From contig CM060188.1 in NCBI GenBank assembly GCA_030549335.1, positions 11,842,001 to 11,906,000 of the forward strand: a DNA stretch of 64,000 nt. Direction: 5' to 3'. Source of the DNA: Pontederia crassipes (Eukaryota > Streptophyta > Magnoliopsida > Commelinales > Pontederiaceae). The position numbers were made by a program, and so were the translations under genes. The stretch's first letter is position 1, and every line of letters begins with the position of its first letter. The notes beneath the pieces are model-generated. The model made no database searches. It had not been told where the DNA came from and was given only the letters and a program-made list of their open reading frames with translations. Below, one piece after another: positions 23,779-33,705 of the stretch.

Positions 23779-24165
23779 GATAAGGGCTACGTCCTGCAAA
23801 GAGATTCCACTATATCGTTTAGGTTTACAGCCGCCACACCAAATTACATCAGAAATTAGGCTATTAATAGCCTCTCCAAACCGGGTATATAACCCAAACA
23901 AACAGAGAAAAAACCTAATCCGAACCACACGGGCCGGCTAAACAAAAGCCCAAAACCCGTCTAGGTTTCGGGGGCGCTGCCCCCGAACCCCCGCCCGCTC
24001 ACCGGCGAGCGGGACCGCCGTCGGGGGGCGGGGCCCCCCGAACCCCCCCTTTCGTTCGTACGCCAGCAATACTGTTAATTGGGTAATACTTAGATTCCCC
24101 TAAGCTCACGTGGGCGAACCCGGTGTGAGAAACAAGGGGCCCTGAAGTATTCACCAACTCTAACA
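23687..24165 (-). repeat. 3' LTR of young copia element
   Basis: In element sense it runs TGTTAGAG...CCCATCA. A GC-rich stretch at about 23965-24055 forms strong inverted repeats (TTCGGGGGC with GCCCCCGAA), lying upstream of the LTR TATA in element sense, that is, in U3. Confidence 0.95.
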
Positions 24166-25630
24166 TTCTCCCACTTGGTGGATACTTCACACCAATGAGA
24201 GCCTTGCCAGCAACATTCTTCTTCAATCCGACAGCAGTAGAGCACCACTCAAACTTTACACCTGTAACTGCTTTAGTCAGAAAATCAGAACTATTCTCTG
24301 TTGTATCAACCTTTTCAAGCTGAACCTCTTTCTTTTCCACCTTTTCCCGAATAAAGTGGTATTGGATGTCAATATGCTTTGTGCGTGAGTGAAATGCGGG
24401 ATTCTTAGCTAACTGAATAGCACCTTGATTATCACATCTCACCTCTATAGCACCTTGCTCAAATCCGAGCTCCAAGCACAACCGTCGTAGCCATATGGCC
24501 TCTTTTGCAGCATGAGTAAGAGCCATATATTCTGCTTCTGTAGAAGAAAGTGCCACCACGCTTTGTCTCTTGCTCATCCAACTTAGTGCAGCCCCAAATA
24601 ATGTAAAAACATATCCGCTAGTGGACCGTCTACTATCAATGTCTCCACCCCAATCAGCATCTACATGGCCCACAATATCAAGCATCTTTCCTTTTTCCGC
24701 ACCTTCAAAGCACAAAGCAAAATCTGAAGTTCCACGAAGGTACCTGAAAACTCTCTTGATAGCATTCCAATGTTCCCTGCCTGGGTTAGACATATACCGA
24801 CTCAAGACTCCCACTGCTTGGGCTATATCTGGACGCGTGCAAACCATGGCGTACATCAAGCTGCCCACTGCACTTGCATATGGCACACGGTCCATCTCTT
24901 CGGCTTCTTCATCCGTCTTCGGGCATTGCTCTGCAGAAAGTTTGGTTCCTAGAGACATAGGAGTACCCACTGGCTTGCAGTCCGACATGTTAAATTTCTT
25001 CAACACTTCTTTTATGTACTTCTCCTGTCCTAGCCACAACTTTCTCTTCTGACGATCCCTTCTAATCTGCATACCCAAAATAAAATTCGCTGGTCCCAAG
25101 TCTTTCATCTCAAACTTCTTGGCCAACAAACCCTTCACTGAATTCACCATCTTCATACTGTTTCCAATCAGCAACATGTCATCCACATACAGTGTAAGAA
25201 TGACAAACTGATCTCCAACTCTCTTCACATAAACACAATGATCTGAATCTGAACGTACAAACTTGAGTTCGAGCATGTACGTATCAAACTTCTGGTACCA
25301 CATCCTTGGCGACTGCTTCAATCCATACAAAGACTTCTTCAATTTGCACACCAGCTTTTCTTTACCTTGAACTTCAAAGCCTTCTGGTTGCCTCATATAT
25401 ATCTCTTCCTCCAAGTCCCCATGAAGGAATGCCGTCTTCACATCCATCTGCTCTACCTCAAGATTATATGCTGCTGCCAGAGATAGAACAAATCTGATTG
25501 AAGTCATTTTCGCCACGGGAGAAAAAATCTCATCATAGTCGACTCCCTCAACCTGAGAGTACCCTTTAGCTACCAGCCTCGCCTTGTACTTCTCTACAGA
25601 CCCATCCGGTTTCAGCTTTCGTTTGAACAC
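23999..25630 (-). CDS. Copia pol C-terminal part: reverse transcriptase and RNase H
   Basis: Continues the polyprotein after the in-frame TGA, beginning VFKRKLKPDG without an ATG. RT marks: AKGYSQVEGVDYDEIFSPV, MDVKTAFLHGDLEEEIYM and the catalytic LYVDDMLL. RNase H marks: HVDADWGGD and SSTEAEYMALTHAAKEAIW. All expected catalytic residues are visible. The frame runs through the polypurine tract and about 55 codons into the 3' LTR before stopping. Synthesises element cDNA in virus-like particles (family knowledge). Translation would need read-through of the TGA or initiation elsewhere. Confidence 0.93.
   Translation of the reverse strand: MFKRKLKPDGSVEKYKARLVAKGYSQVEGVDYDEIFSPVAKMTSIRFVLSLAAAYNLEVEQMDVKTAFLHGDLEEEIYMRQPEGFEVQGKEKLVCKLKKSLYGLKQSPRMWYQKFDTYMLELKFVRSDSDHCVYVKRVGDQFVILTLYVDDMLLIGNSMKMVNSVKGLLAKKFEMKDLGPANFILGMQIRRDRQKRKLWLGQEKYIKEVLKKFNMSDCKPVGTPMSLGTKLSAEQCPKTDEEAEEMDRVPYASAVGSLMYAMVCTRPDIAQAVGVLSRYMSNPGREHWNAIKRVFRYLRGTSDFALCFEGAEKGKMLDIVGHVDADWGGDIDSRRSTSGYVFTLFGAALSWMSKRQSVVALSSTEAEYMALTHAAKEAIWLRRLCLELGFEQGAIEVRCDNQGAIQLAKNPAFHSRTKHIDIQYHFIREKVEKKEVQLEKVDTTENSSDFLTKAVTGVKFEWCSTAVGLKKNVAGKALIGVKYPPSGRMLELVNTSGPLVSHTGFAHVSLGESKYYPINSIAGVRTKGGVRGAPPPDGGPARR
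24166..24178 (-). other. Polypurine tract of young copia
   Basis: The minus strand reads CCAAGTGGGAGAA immediately before the 3' LTR, the usual copia plus-strand primer. Confidence 0.88.
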
Positions 25631-25633
25631 TCA
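25631..25633 (-). other. In-frame TGA splitting the copia polyprotein
   Basis: The reading is AIGCK-stop-VFKRK, where related copia elements have a tryptophan (CKWVFK). One TGG to TGA change accounts for it. The following codon is GTG. It is the only in-frame stop in about 1,400 codons. Confidence 0.9.
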
Positions 25634-28222
25634 TTTGCAACCAATTGCCTTTCTATCCTTAGGCAATTTACACAAACTCCATGTTTCATTCTTATCCAGT
25701 GACTGCATCTCATCTGCCATAGCAAGCTCCCACTGATTTGCATCATCCATAGACCTTGCATCTTTTACAGAACTAGGTTCTTCGCCGATGATGCTCAAAG
25801 CATGAAACGAACTCAGAGCACTAAGAGAGTATCTCAAAGGTGCTCTTCTTTCTCGTGTCGATCTCCTGAGAACTGGAATGGTAGTACCAATATCTGGGTC
25901 TTCATCTGAATCTGCATCTTCAACTTCATTAACCGAGTCCTCTTGATCCGGTTCTATAACAGACTCAACTGAAGTATCTTGTGCATCCACCTCTGAAGTT
26001 TCAGAATCAGAATCTTCTTCAAGCACTACCACTTTCTTAGGTTCATCACATTTTTGAACTTCAACTTGGGAACGTGATTCACGGAAAACAACATCCCTGC
26101 TGTAAACAATAGTCCTTGACTTTGGATTCCACAGTTTGTAGCCCTTGATCCCGTCCTTGTATCCGACAAATATGTTCTTTTCAGATTTACTATCAAGCTT
26201 ACCCCGCTTTTCCTTGGGTATATGAACATATGCGTCACATCCGAACACCCGAACATGAGACAAATTTGGCTTCTTCCCAAACATTGCCTCATAAGGTGTC
26301 TGATCCTTCACTGATGAGGTCGGTGAGCGATTCTTCAGGTAGTTTGCTGTGGCTACAGCTTCTGCCCAGAATTCTTGCCCCAATTCAGCCCAACTCAGCA
26401 TACATCTGACCTTCTCTATGAGTGACCGATTTAACCTTTCAGCTACTCCATTCTGCTCAGGTGTATATGGAGTTGTCTTCTGCCTAGCAATACCATTGTC
26501 CACGCAGAACTGCTCAAACTTATCTGAACAAAATTCACCTCCATTATCTGTACGAAGAACCTTGATCTTGCAGCTCAATTGATTTTCCACCAAAACTTTA
26601 AATTCTCGAAACTTATCGAATACATCTGATTTATTCTTGATAAAATAAATCCAACTGTATCTCGAAAAATCATCTATAAAAGAAACATAGTACCTGGACC
26701 CTCCAATAGATGGAGTCGGAGTTGGTCCAAAGACATCACTATGAATCAGTTCGAGAATTTTCGTTGCTCTTGAACCTGTGTGTTGAAAACTGACTCGGTT
26801 CTGTTTTCCATGGAGGCAATGTTCACAGAACCCGAAGCCCACAGAACAATCCGGAACTCCTTCTACCATCTGACTTGATGCTATAGTGGAGAGTCCTTTT
26901 TCACTGATATGGCCTAATCTCCGATGCCACAACATAGATTTGCTGTCTTCATCTTCTTTGGCCTCTTCAGAAATAAATCCACAGCCCATAGATATTGTCT
27001 CTCCGAGCAACTTGTACAACGTGCCATAGCGAACTCCTCGTGCAATTACAATCGACCCTCTGATCATCTTGCACGAATCCTTATCGCAACTGAATATAAC
27101 ACCCGAGTCGGCCATTGTACCAACAGATAATAAACTCCTACTCATAAGTGGTATATGCATCACATCTGGTAGAGTCTTCACCGTGCCATCATTCATCCTC
27201 AACTTCACCCTGCCACGTCCAACAATCTGAACTGCAGTGTCATCTCCGAGCATGACATCCCCACCATTATACTCCTCATATTCACAGAACCAGTGTTTAT
27301 GAGGCGTCATGTGGTACGAAGCACCAGTGTCGATAAGCCATACATCTTTATCTGACTGTGCCATACATGCAGAAGCCACATACATATCTCCTGCCTCAGC
27401 CTCCTTTTTGTCCGAGGTTGAATCAGCTTCTTTCTTATGAACCGGCTTGTTTTTGCAATCTCGCTTCAGATGGCCCCACTCTTGACATCTCCAGCATTGC
27501 ACCTTCTTATCCTTACTCTTCGAACGCCCACGAGATTTGGATCTCCCTCTCTGATTTTGATTCCTTTCTGGTTGCCTTCCTCTGGCCGCCAGCGCCTCTT
27601 TACCAGAACTTGCTGATCCCTTTCTCCGTATTTCCTCTGATAACAAGGCAGCACATACACTTTCATACGAAAGTTCTTTATCCCCGCCACCAATCACAAC
27701 AATCAGATTGTCCCATGAATCCGGCAGCGAACAGAGCAATGTTATTGCCTTATCATCATCTTGAAACTTAACACCGATTGATACAAGTTGACTGATCACC
27801 GTGTTAAAGTTATAAAGATGGGTAGAAAACGAGTCACCCTCCTGCATCCGAAGATTGTACAATTTCTTTCTCAGAAATAACTTGTTAACCAACGACTTAC
27901 TTTGATATAGGGATTCCAACTTCCTCCACAGATCTCTGGCAGTAGGTTCGCCCATCACATTCGTAAGAATTGAATCCGCGAGACACAGCCGAATCAAACC
28001 CTTCGCCTTTCTATCAATCCGATCCCACTCTTCGATCGCCTTTGGATCTGCCTGACTGGAGGAGGCCTCGTCCGCGACCTTCGCCGCCTCCATGCCTGGT
28101 CTCTCCTTCTCGATTGCCGTCCAAAGATCTCGATCACAGAGAAGATCCTCCATCTTCATCTTCCAGAGATCAAATCGCGTTCCATCAAATTTTTCTATCT
28201 CAATCCGCGATCCTCCTGACAT
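25631..28222 (-). CDS. Copia gag-protease-integrase part of polyprotein
   Basis: 863 residues from the ATG at 28222, 34 bases after the primer site. Order: gag with UBN2-like start (EKFDGTRFDLWKMKMEDLL), zinc knuckle CWRCQEWGHLKRDC (about 250-265), protease LIDTGASYHM (about 305), GAG-pre-integrase WHRRLGHISEKG (about 430), integrase core with HSDVFGP, TDNGGEF and PYTPEQNGVAE, then a serine/acid-rich spacer and the start of RT (SLDKNETWSLCKLP). Catalytic motifs are intact. Packages element RNA and integrates cDNA (family knowledge). The frame ends at the TGA at 25631. Confidence 0.95.
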   Translation of the reverse strand: MSGGSRIEIEKFDGTRFDLWKMKMEDLLCDRDLWTAIEKERPGMEAAKVADEASSSQADPKAIEEWDRIDRKAKGLIRLCLADSILTNVMGEPTARDLWRKLESLYQSKSLVNKLFLRKKLYNLRMQEGDSFSTHLYNFNTVISQLVSIGVKFQDDDKAITLLCSLPDSWDNLIVVIGGGDKELSYESVCAALLSEEIRRKGSASSGKEALAARGRQPERNQNQRGRSKSRGRSKSKDKKVQCWRCQEWGHLKRDCKNKPVHKKEADSTSDKKEAEAGDMYVASACMAQSDKDVWLIDTGASYHMTPHKHWFCEYEEYNGGDVMLGDDTAVQIVGRGRVKLRMNDGTVKTLPDVMHIPLMSRSLLSVGTMADSGVIFSCDKDSCKMIRGSIVIARGVRYGTLYKLLGETISMGCGFISEEAKEDEDSKSMLWHRRLGHISEKGLSTIASSQMVEGVPDCSVGFGFCEHCLHGKQNRVSFQHTGSRATKILELIHSDVFGPTPTPSIGGSRYYVSFIDDFSRYSWIYFIKNKSDVFDKFREFKVLVENQLSCKIKVLRTDNGGEFCSDKFEQFCVDNGIARQKTTPYTPEQNGVAERLNRSLIEKVRCMLSWAELGQEFWAEAVATANYLKNRSPTSSVKDQTPYEAMFGKKPNLSHVRVFGCDAYVHIPKEKRGKLDSKSEKNIFVGYKDGIKGYKLWNPKSRTIVYSRDVVFRESRSQVEVQKCDEPKKVVVLEEDSDSETSEVDAQDTSVESVIEPDQEDSVNEVEDADSDEDPDIGTTIPVLRRSTRERRAPLRYSLSALSSFHALSIIGEEPSSVKDARSMDDANQWELAMADEMQSLDKNETWSLCKLPKDRKAIGCK

Positions 28223-28255
28223 CTCGAATAAACCCTAATTCCTCGAACAACCTGT

Positions 28256-28267
28256 GCTCTGATACCA
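28256..28267 (-). other. Primer-binding site of young copia (tRNA-iMet)
   Basis: The minus strand reads TGGTATCAGAGC, two bases from the end of the 5' LTR; a perfect canonical site. Confidence 0.95.
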
Positions 28268-28269
28268 AT

Positions 28270-28748
28270 TGATGGGAAAATCCGAGAACAAGGAGAGAAG
28301 ATCGCAGAGAGATTGCAGAAAAATAAAGGGGACACACGAAATTACCCAGGTTCACCCTTGAGATAAGGGCTACGTCCTGCAAAGAGATTCCACTATATCG
28401 TTTAGGTTTACAGCCGCCACACCAAATTACATCAGAAATTAGGCTATTAATAGCCTCTCCAAACCGGGTATATAACCCAAACAAACAGAGAAAAAACCTA
28501 ATCCGAACCACACGGGCCGGCTAAACAAAAGCCCAAAACCCGTCTAGGTTTCGGGGGCGCTGCCCCCGAACCCCCGCCCGCTCACCGGCGAGCGGGACCG
28601 CCGTCGGGGGGCGGGGCCCCCCGAACCCCCCCTTTCGTTCGTACGCCAGCAATACTGTTAATTGGGTAATACTCAGATTCCCCTAAGCTCACGTGGGCGA
28701 ACCCGGTGTGAGAAACAAGGGGCCCTGAAGTATTCACCAACTCTAACA
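28270..28748 (-). repeat. 5' LTR of young copia element
   Basis: 479 bp, identical to 23687-24165 except at two positions. Ends TG...CA in element sense. Confidence 0.96.
28466..28478 (-). promoter_or_regulatory. TATA-like box of young copia LTR
   Basis: GGGTTATATACCC on the minus strand, AT core inside a GC-rich LTR. Same motif at about 23883-23895 in the 3' LTR. Transcription from it would run leftward, antisense to RLK2. Confidence 0.55.
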
Positions 28749-28770
28749 GTTAACACTAGGTGCCATCGAA

Positions 28771-29766
28771 ATGTTGTTCGTTCTCGCTGGATGGTGGTTT
28801 ATCTCAAGAGTAGGCCGTAAGTCAACTTCATTAGGCGACGGGCATGGCGTTATGGTCGGCCAAATCAAGAAGTTCACATACACGGAACTGAAGAAAGCAA
28901 CTGGAAACTTCAAGCATGAACTTGGCCGGGGCGCTTCTGGAGCTGCTTTCAAGGGTTCCTTGGATGATGGGAGAGCGGTGGCAGTGAAAAAGTTGGAGGA
29001 CATGTCACAAGGGGAAGAAGAATTCCAAGCCGAGCTGAACTTAATAGGCAGGATAAACCATATGAACTTAGTGAGAATGTTTGGGTTCTGTGCAGAAGGA
29101 AAGCACAGGCTTTTGGTGGCAGAGTACGTGGCAAATGGTGCGTTAAACAAGCATCTCTTTGATGACCATAACACAGGCAGCATACTTGGATGGAAGGAGA
29201 GGTATAAAATTGCGACAGGGGTGGCAAAAGGCTTGGCTTATCTTCATCATGAATGCCTAGAGTGGGTGATTCACTGTGACATCAAGCCTGAAAACATCCT
29301 CTTGGATTCAGATTTCGAGACCAAGATTGCAGACTTTGGATTGGCAAAACTGTCTAAAAGAGGTGCAGTTGATTGGAAATTTTCTCACATTCGGGGAACA
29401 AGGGGATATATGGCACCTGAGTGGAGTTCAAATGTGCCAATAACCTCGAAAGTTGATGTCTACAGCTATGGGGTAGTGCTTCTGGAGTTGGTCACAGGGT
29501 GCAGGACTTCCAGGTTGATGTTTGATGGGGAAGGAAGCAAATTTAATATGGATCTGATTAGCTTAATTAGGTCAATAAAGATGAAATTGGCCACTGAAGA
29601 CAAGTCATGGATTGGAAACTTTGTTGATGTTAAACTGAATGGGGAATTCAACATCAGGCAGGCAGAGGCCATGTTGGTGACATCTATTTCTTGCTTGGAA
29701 GTAGAAAGGAGCCAAAGGCCAACAATGGATCTTGTAGTCCAGAGACTGCTTTCCTTTGATGAATAG
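28771..29766 (+). CDS. RLK2 kinase half, possible N-truncated ORF
   Basis: From the first ATG after the element the frame encodes 331 residues: the end of the membrane helix (MLFVLAGWWFIS), a short juxtamembrane part and a complete kinase with GRGASGAAFKG, VAVKK, HCDIKPEN, DFG and APEW motifs. It would lack any ectodomain and signal peptide. No sense-strand promoter is apparent, since both LTRs point the other way, so expression is doubtful. It is best read as the stranded right half of RLK2. Confidence 0.6.
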   Translation: MLFVLAGWWFISRVGRKSTSLGDGHGVMVGQIKKFTYTELKKATGNFKHELGRGASGAAFKGSLDDGRAVAVKKLEDMSQGEEEFQAELNLIGRINHMNLVRMFGFCAEGKHRLLVAEYVANGALNKHLFDDHNTGSILGWKERYKIATGVAKGLAYLHHECLEWVIHCDIKPENILLDSDFETKIADFGLAKLSKRGAVDWKFSHIRGTRGYMAPEWSSNVPITSKVDVYSYGVVLLELVTGCRTSRLMFDGEGSKFNMDLISLIRSIKMKLATEDKSWIGNFVDVKLNGEFNIRQAEAMLVTSISCLEVERSQRPTMDLVVQRLLSFDE

Positions 29767-30480
29767 TTCCAATCTCCCTGCAGCATGTCATACCCCAAGA
29801 ACTTATGTTACATGTCATACTCCAAGAACTTGTGTTATGATCCGAAGACGTTTTCATCTGGATACATATGTATAAGTATAATGCCTTGTATGAGTTTATG
29901 ACATGATTTGTATGTGTATGTGACCAGTTTTTGTTTAGATACGTATTTCGCTTGGTCAAATAGTGGAGTTATATGTACTTTGCATTACAGACAATTGGGA
30001 AAAAAAGGTTCTGCTTTCATGACACTGCACAATATCCGCCCCGTGATTTGTATGTGTATGTGCCCAGTTTTTGTTTAGATATTTGAACTTTTCAGTATTT
30101 TTCCTTGTCCAGTCTGCTGAATAATTTCATACTGATTCATTATACCTGAACCAAATTTCTTAACCTCATGATGCAAGATATATACTCTCTCATAATAGGA
30201 TAAAAATCGATTTTTTTCTGAAATCATACGTTCTCAGCAAAACTCAATTGCTTAGCGATCATCACAAATGTACGTTTGATCACAAAGTAAAGTTCTTTTC
30301 CTACTTCAAATCAATTCAGAAAACGAGATGAACAGTAATTGATTTCTCCAACACTCTGAAGATTCTTTCTTTTCTAGCTTAGCCTTGGTCTTCTCTTACC
30401 TCCATCTTTGTTTTTTCTCCTTTTTTGCCTTACTCTGTTTTGATGTAACGAGTGTTGCTGCTTACTCTGGGGAAGATATT
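29767..30480. other. RLK2 3' UTR and flank
   Basis: The first ~240 bases match the RLK1 3' flank. A 'catgtcata-ccccaagaactt'-type unit is locally duplicated (about 29786-29835) relative to RLK1. After about 30010 no further similarity to the RLK1 flank was noticed; no gene. Confidence 0.65.
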
Positions 30481-31130
30481 TCTTCATTTCTTTAATGGGC
30501 CCGAGAAAGCATTTTCTTCATTTTTCGTGGAAGATCATATTCTATTATTCTTCACTTACTTTTTGGTTTTCTTATCAAATTAAAATATTTTTTCCTTAGT
30601 CATTTTTCCATTAAGGTTAAATAGGAGATTTGACCCCCTAACATTAATCTAAAACTATTAATTTACATAATGGTTATCAGATATTTATCTAAGTTAATTC
30701 ATATATATGATATATTAATATTTTTATGTTTAAGTAGTAGTTCAGCACTTGTAAATTAATCTAGAATAAATAAATAAAATTGTATTTTTAAAATATTTAT
30801 TAATTTTACTTTTATTATTTTATAATATATATGGCTCTCCTTAGATATTTTTTATTTCTCTCCCTCACTTAAAACATATACTGAATTTTCATTTAATAAA
30901 AATAATATAAATTATATTTATATTTTTAAAAAAAAATAAACTTTTCATAATATTTAATATCATAAATTTTAAATCAACATTGGTAAACAAATTATAGGAT
31001 TCAGATACATTTTTTGCCTGGAGTAACAATTTGGGCAAGTGAAGGGACACTAGTATATGGAGCTTGGAGGATATTTGCACAACTAGGAACCAAACCATCC
31101 AAGAATATTAAGGGAGGGTAAAATGGGCAT
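30481..31130. repeat. Duplicated ~650-bp segment, copy 1
   Basis: Aligns in direct orientation with 35121-35770 over about 650 bases (shared 'aaagcattttcttcattt', 'ggagatttgaccccctaa', 'ttgggcaagtgaag', 'aaccaaacc'). Diverged by substitutions and small gaps. Function unknown; the right-hand ~110 bases also match 18905-19010. Confidence 0.75.
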
Positions 31131-32868
31131 ATGCTATAAAACCTTCCGAGGTCAGATTGATCAACAGATCGAATTGGATCAGTTGGACCGAATGAGATAA
31201 AAAAATAATAAATTAATAAAAATGATAAAATCCTTTGAGGCTGGATAGTCACAATTGTTCAATGTCGGATCGTCATTGGATCATCGAATAGCCGACTTTT
31301 GAGACTTGAGATTATGTGCTCGACTTGAGAGTTGTCCACGCAAAAAGATGAAGGAGCTGAAGGATACCGTCGTAGTTGATCACCACTTGATCATCGTCAA
31401 ATTTCGCAGTCGACATGAGAGCTATAAGCATAGGTGTGCGATGACACAACACAGTGTGAAGTTAGGAATCGAAGGGATTAAATATTCTAAGTTTTAACAA
31501 TTTTTATGGAAAAAGTTGAACCTGCTGGACACTTGAACTTGGCGGGTCAATTGATCAAAATCGAGTTTTACCAAGTTTGACCAGTCAATATGGGTCAAAA
31601 GGGTAGCTGGTTTCCTGCTAAACCATGACCCATTTCCTCCCCCTGAACATTTCGGCCGGTCAGGTCGGTTTTAAAAGTATTGTCATGATTTTTTCGTACC
31701 GTTTTTAGGAAACAAAACTACTTACACAAGACTGAGGATCTCATGATGAGATGTTGATTCCTCTCAAAAAGTGGTTAAAAAATTATCTCTCACAAGTTTT
31801 GCATATGGTGGGCAATGTGATTTGCCTATCGCTAGAAATGTTTAAAAATCATAGATTAGCAATTGTATTTTTGAATCTCAGGGACAATTCAATTGCCATT
31901 GAAGAATGTTGATGGTCAGCATTGAGTCACATTCTATGGTAATCTTCTTGTGCCCTTAGTTATGCAGCAGCTAGAGTCCACACCAGACAGCCCAAGCTTC
32001 TTCTTCAAGTATTTTGCCAAAAGTTCTAGCCACACTTATGATCCATCCATCTGAGTTGAATTTTATCCAATCTAAAGGTGGTGGGTCCCATTTAGCCATG
32101 GTAATCATGTCGATGATAGTCCTTATGACAAATTGAGATTAGTACATTCCTTGCAAGCATACAACACTCTTTCCCATATTCTATTAGATGATGTGTGAGT
32201 CCTATTGGAGTGAATGTCATTTCTACTCTTCCATAAACCTAAAAAACAATGATCTCCTAGATCTATCATTCAGGTCCGTGCCCTCTAGAGGAGCCTTAGT
32301 AGTGGCATGGCCATAAGAGTCATTTTGCCATATCCATACATCCTTGGGTTAGAGGTGGCTGAATGATGGTAACAGGAGCAACCAAATATGGACTAAAGTA
32401 TTCAGATAAAATTTGCACGTACATTGCAAATGAGAAACATTTTGATCATGTAATGCAAAATTAGCATTTATAGAAGTCGGCATAAATGCAAATGGTACAT
32501 TTTAGTTTCCCTGGCATCCCCAATGTGCCTTAAAGGACCTAATTTAATTTCTCATAATGCAATTAACTAATTTCCAGCTCCAAGACAAGTGCGTAGGATT
32601 ACATTTTGTTTCTAAGATAATTCTTCACATTTATTAGCTAATAGTAGTGCCCATGGATCACTTATTTTTGTTTAACAATAGAAATATTCTTCCAGCTAGG
32701 AGTGAGGATTCAACATGATACATGTTTCTAATTCCTAATCCTTCATTTTTCTTCGGGAAGTTGGATTGTGTTGTAATTAATAAGATGCATGCTACGTGTC
32801 ATTATGAGATCACCATTGGAAGGATCTATTATATGCCTCTCAAAATTATTGAATGCAGTAATGTCTTT
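31131..32868. other. Intergenic DNA, no gene
   Basis: Mixed-composition DNA without a supported open frame or element ends. It may include decayed transposon sequence, as no features stand out. Confidence 0.5.
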
Positions 32869-33705
32869 AAAATCGGATCAGACCAATCGGTCTGATCGGT
32901 TCAATCATGAATCGGTCATCGGTCCGGTTTGATATTTAAATTGTATTGAACTGGATTGGTCGAAACCAAATTGAACTGAAAAATCGGTTCAATTCGATTT
33001 TTTAAAAAACTAAACTAATAGAAAACAGATAGAAAAAGGAAAGTATATTATAGTATGAATGGTGTAAGAGTAGGAAGGGGGAGAAAATAAGGGATTAGAT
33101 TTTATAAGGGGAAAAAAAATAAGGGATTGGGTTTTTTAGGATGAATGTAAAAAAAAAGATATTAATATTAAGGAAAGTAAATTTGAATTTGAAAATAAAA
33201 TTTAAGAAGGTAATAATAAAGACAAATTTAAATAAAAGAGAAAATTATCATGAACTTAAATAAAATGATAATAAATCATTATAATAATATATACTAAAAA
33301 ATAAAACATAAGGTATAATAAAATTTATAGGATGATCTTGAAAAAGGAAATAGATAATATGAAGAAAATTTTGAAATTATAAAATAAAATGTGGGAAGAT
33401 AGTAATAAAGACACATTTAAATAGAAAAATAAACTTATTGATGAAATTATTAAATATGAAAATAATAAAATTAAATTATAACTAATATATATTTTAAAAT
33501 TATAAAAAATATTAATATTTAAAATGATGATTGATATGATTTTATTTCATTATTTATTATCTTTTATGCTTTAATTTATAATATATTTTTTGAAGTAATA
33601 AAAATAATATTATTTTAATAAATTTTTTTGTTCAATCCGGTTGAACCGCTCGAACCATGATCTAATTGGTCCATCGGTTCGATTTTAAAAATATTGGGTT
33701 TAATG
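32869..33705. mobile_element. Non-autonomous DNA transposon, TTTAAAATC-ended family, copy 1
   Basis: The left end carries TTTAAAATCGGATCAGACC and the right end the inverted partner GGTTCGATTTTAAAAATATT, with further inverted GGTTCAATC-type words on both sides. The AT-rich interior aligns with the element at 51226-52030 (shared 'gaaaattatcatgaac', 'aataatattattttaata'). No transposase. Exact ends and target duplication are unclear. Confidence 0.6.

Larger units (their letters stand above)
23687..28748 (-). mobile_element. Young Ty1/copia retrotransposon inserted in RLK2
   Basis: A 5,062-bp element in minus orientation: 5' LTR at 28270-28748, primer site, one long gag-pol frame, polypurine tract, 3' LTR at 23687-24165. 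The two 479-bp LTRs differ at only two positions (23763 and 24091 against the right copy), the target duplication is exact, and the polyprotein is open apart from one TGA. At commonly used grass substitution rates (about 1.3e-8 per site per year) two changes imply an age on the order of 0.1-0.2 million years; the rate for this lineage is unknown. Confidence 0.97.
22318..29766 (+). pseudogene. RLK2: G-type lectin receptor kinase split by a young copia element
   Basis: Near twin of RLK1. The left part (22318-23686) encodes signal peptide, B-lectin, SLG/EGF-like and PAN regions. The right part (28754-29766) encodes the rest of the transmembrane helix and the whole kinase, with VAVKK, HCDIKPENIL, DFG and GTRGYMAPEW all intact. 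The copia element sits between, flanked by GTTAA copies (23682-23686 and 28749-28753). Left plus right lengths (1,369 + 1,013 = 2,382 bases) equal RLK1 exactly and stay in frame at codon 457, inside the membrane helix. No other stop or frameshift was seen, so disruption is the only evident lesion. A functional receptor from this allele would require removal of the element from the transcript, for which there is no evidence. Confidence 0.95.

Noticed and set aside
28271..28748. LTR as a sense promoter for the RLK2 kinase half
   Set aside because: The element lies on the minus strand, so its promoter faces away from the kinase.
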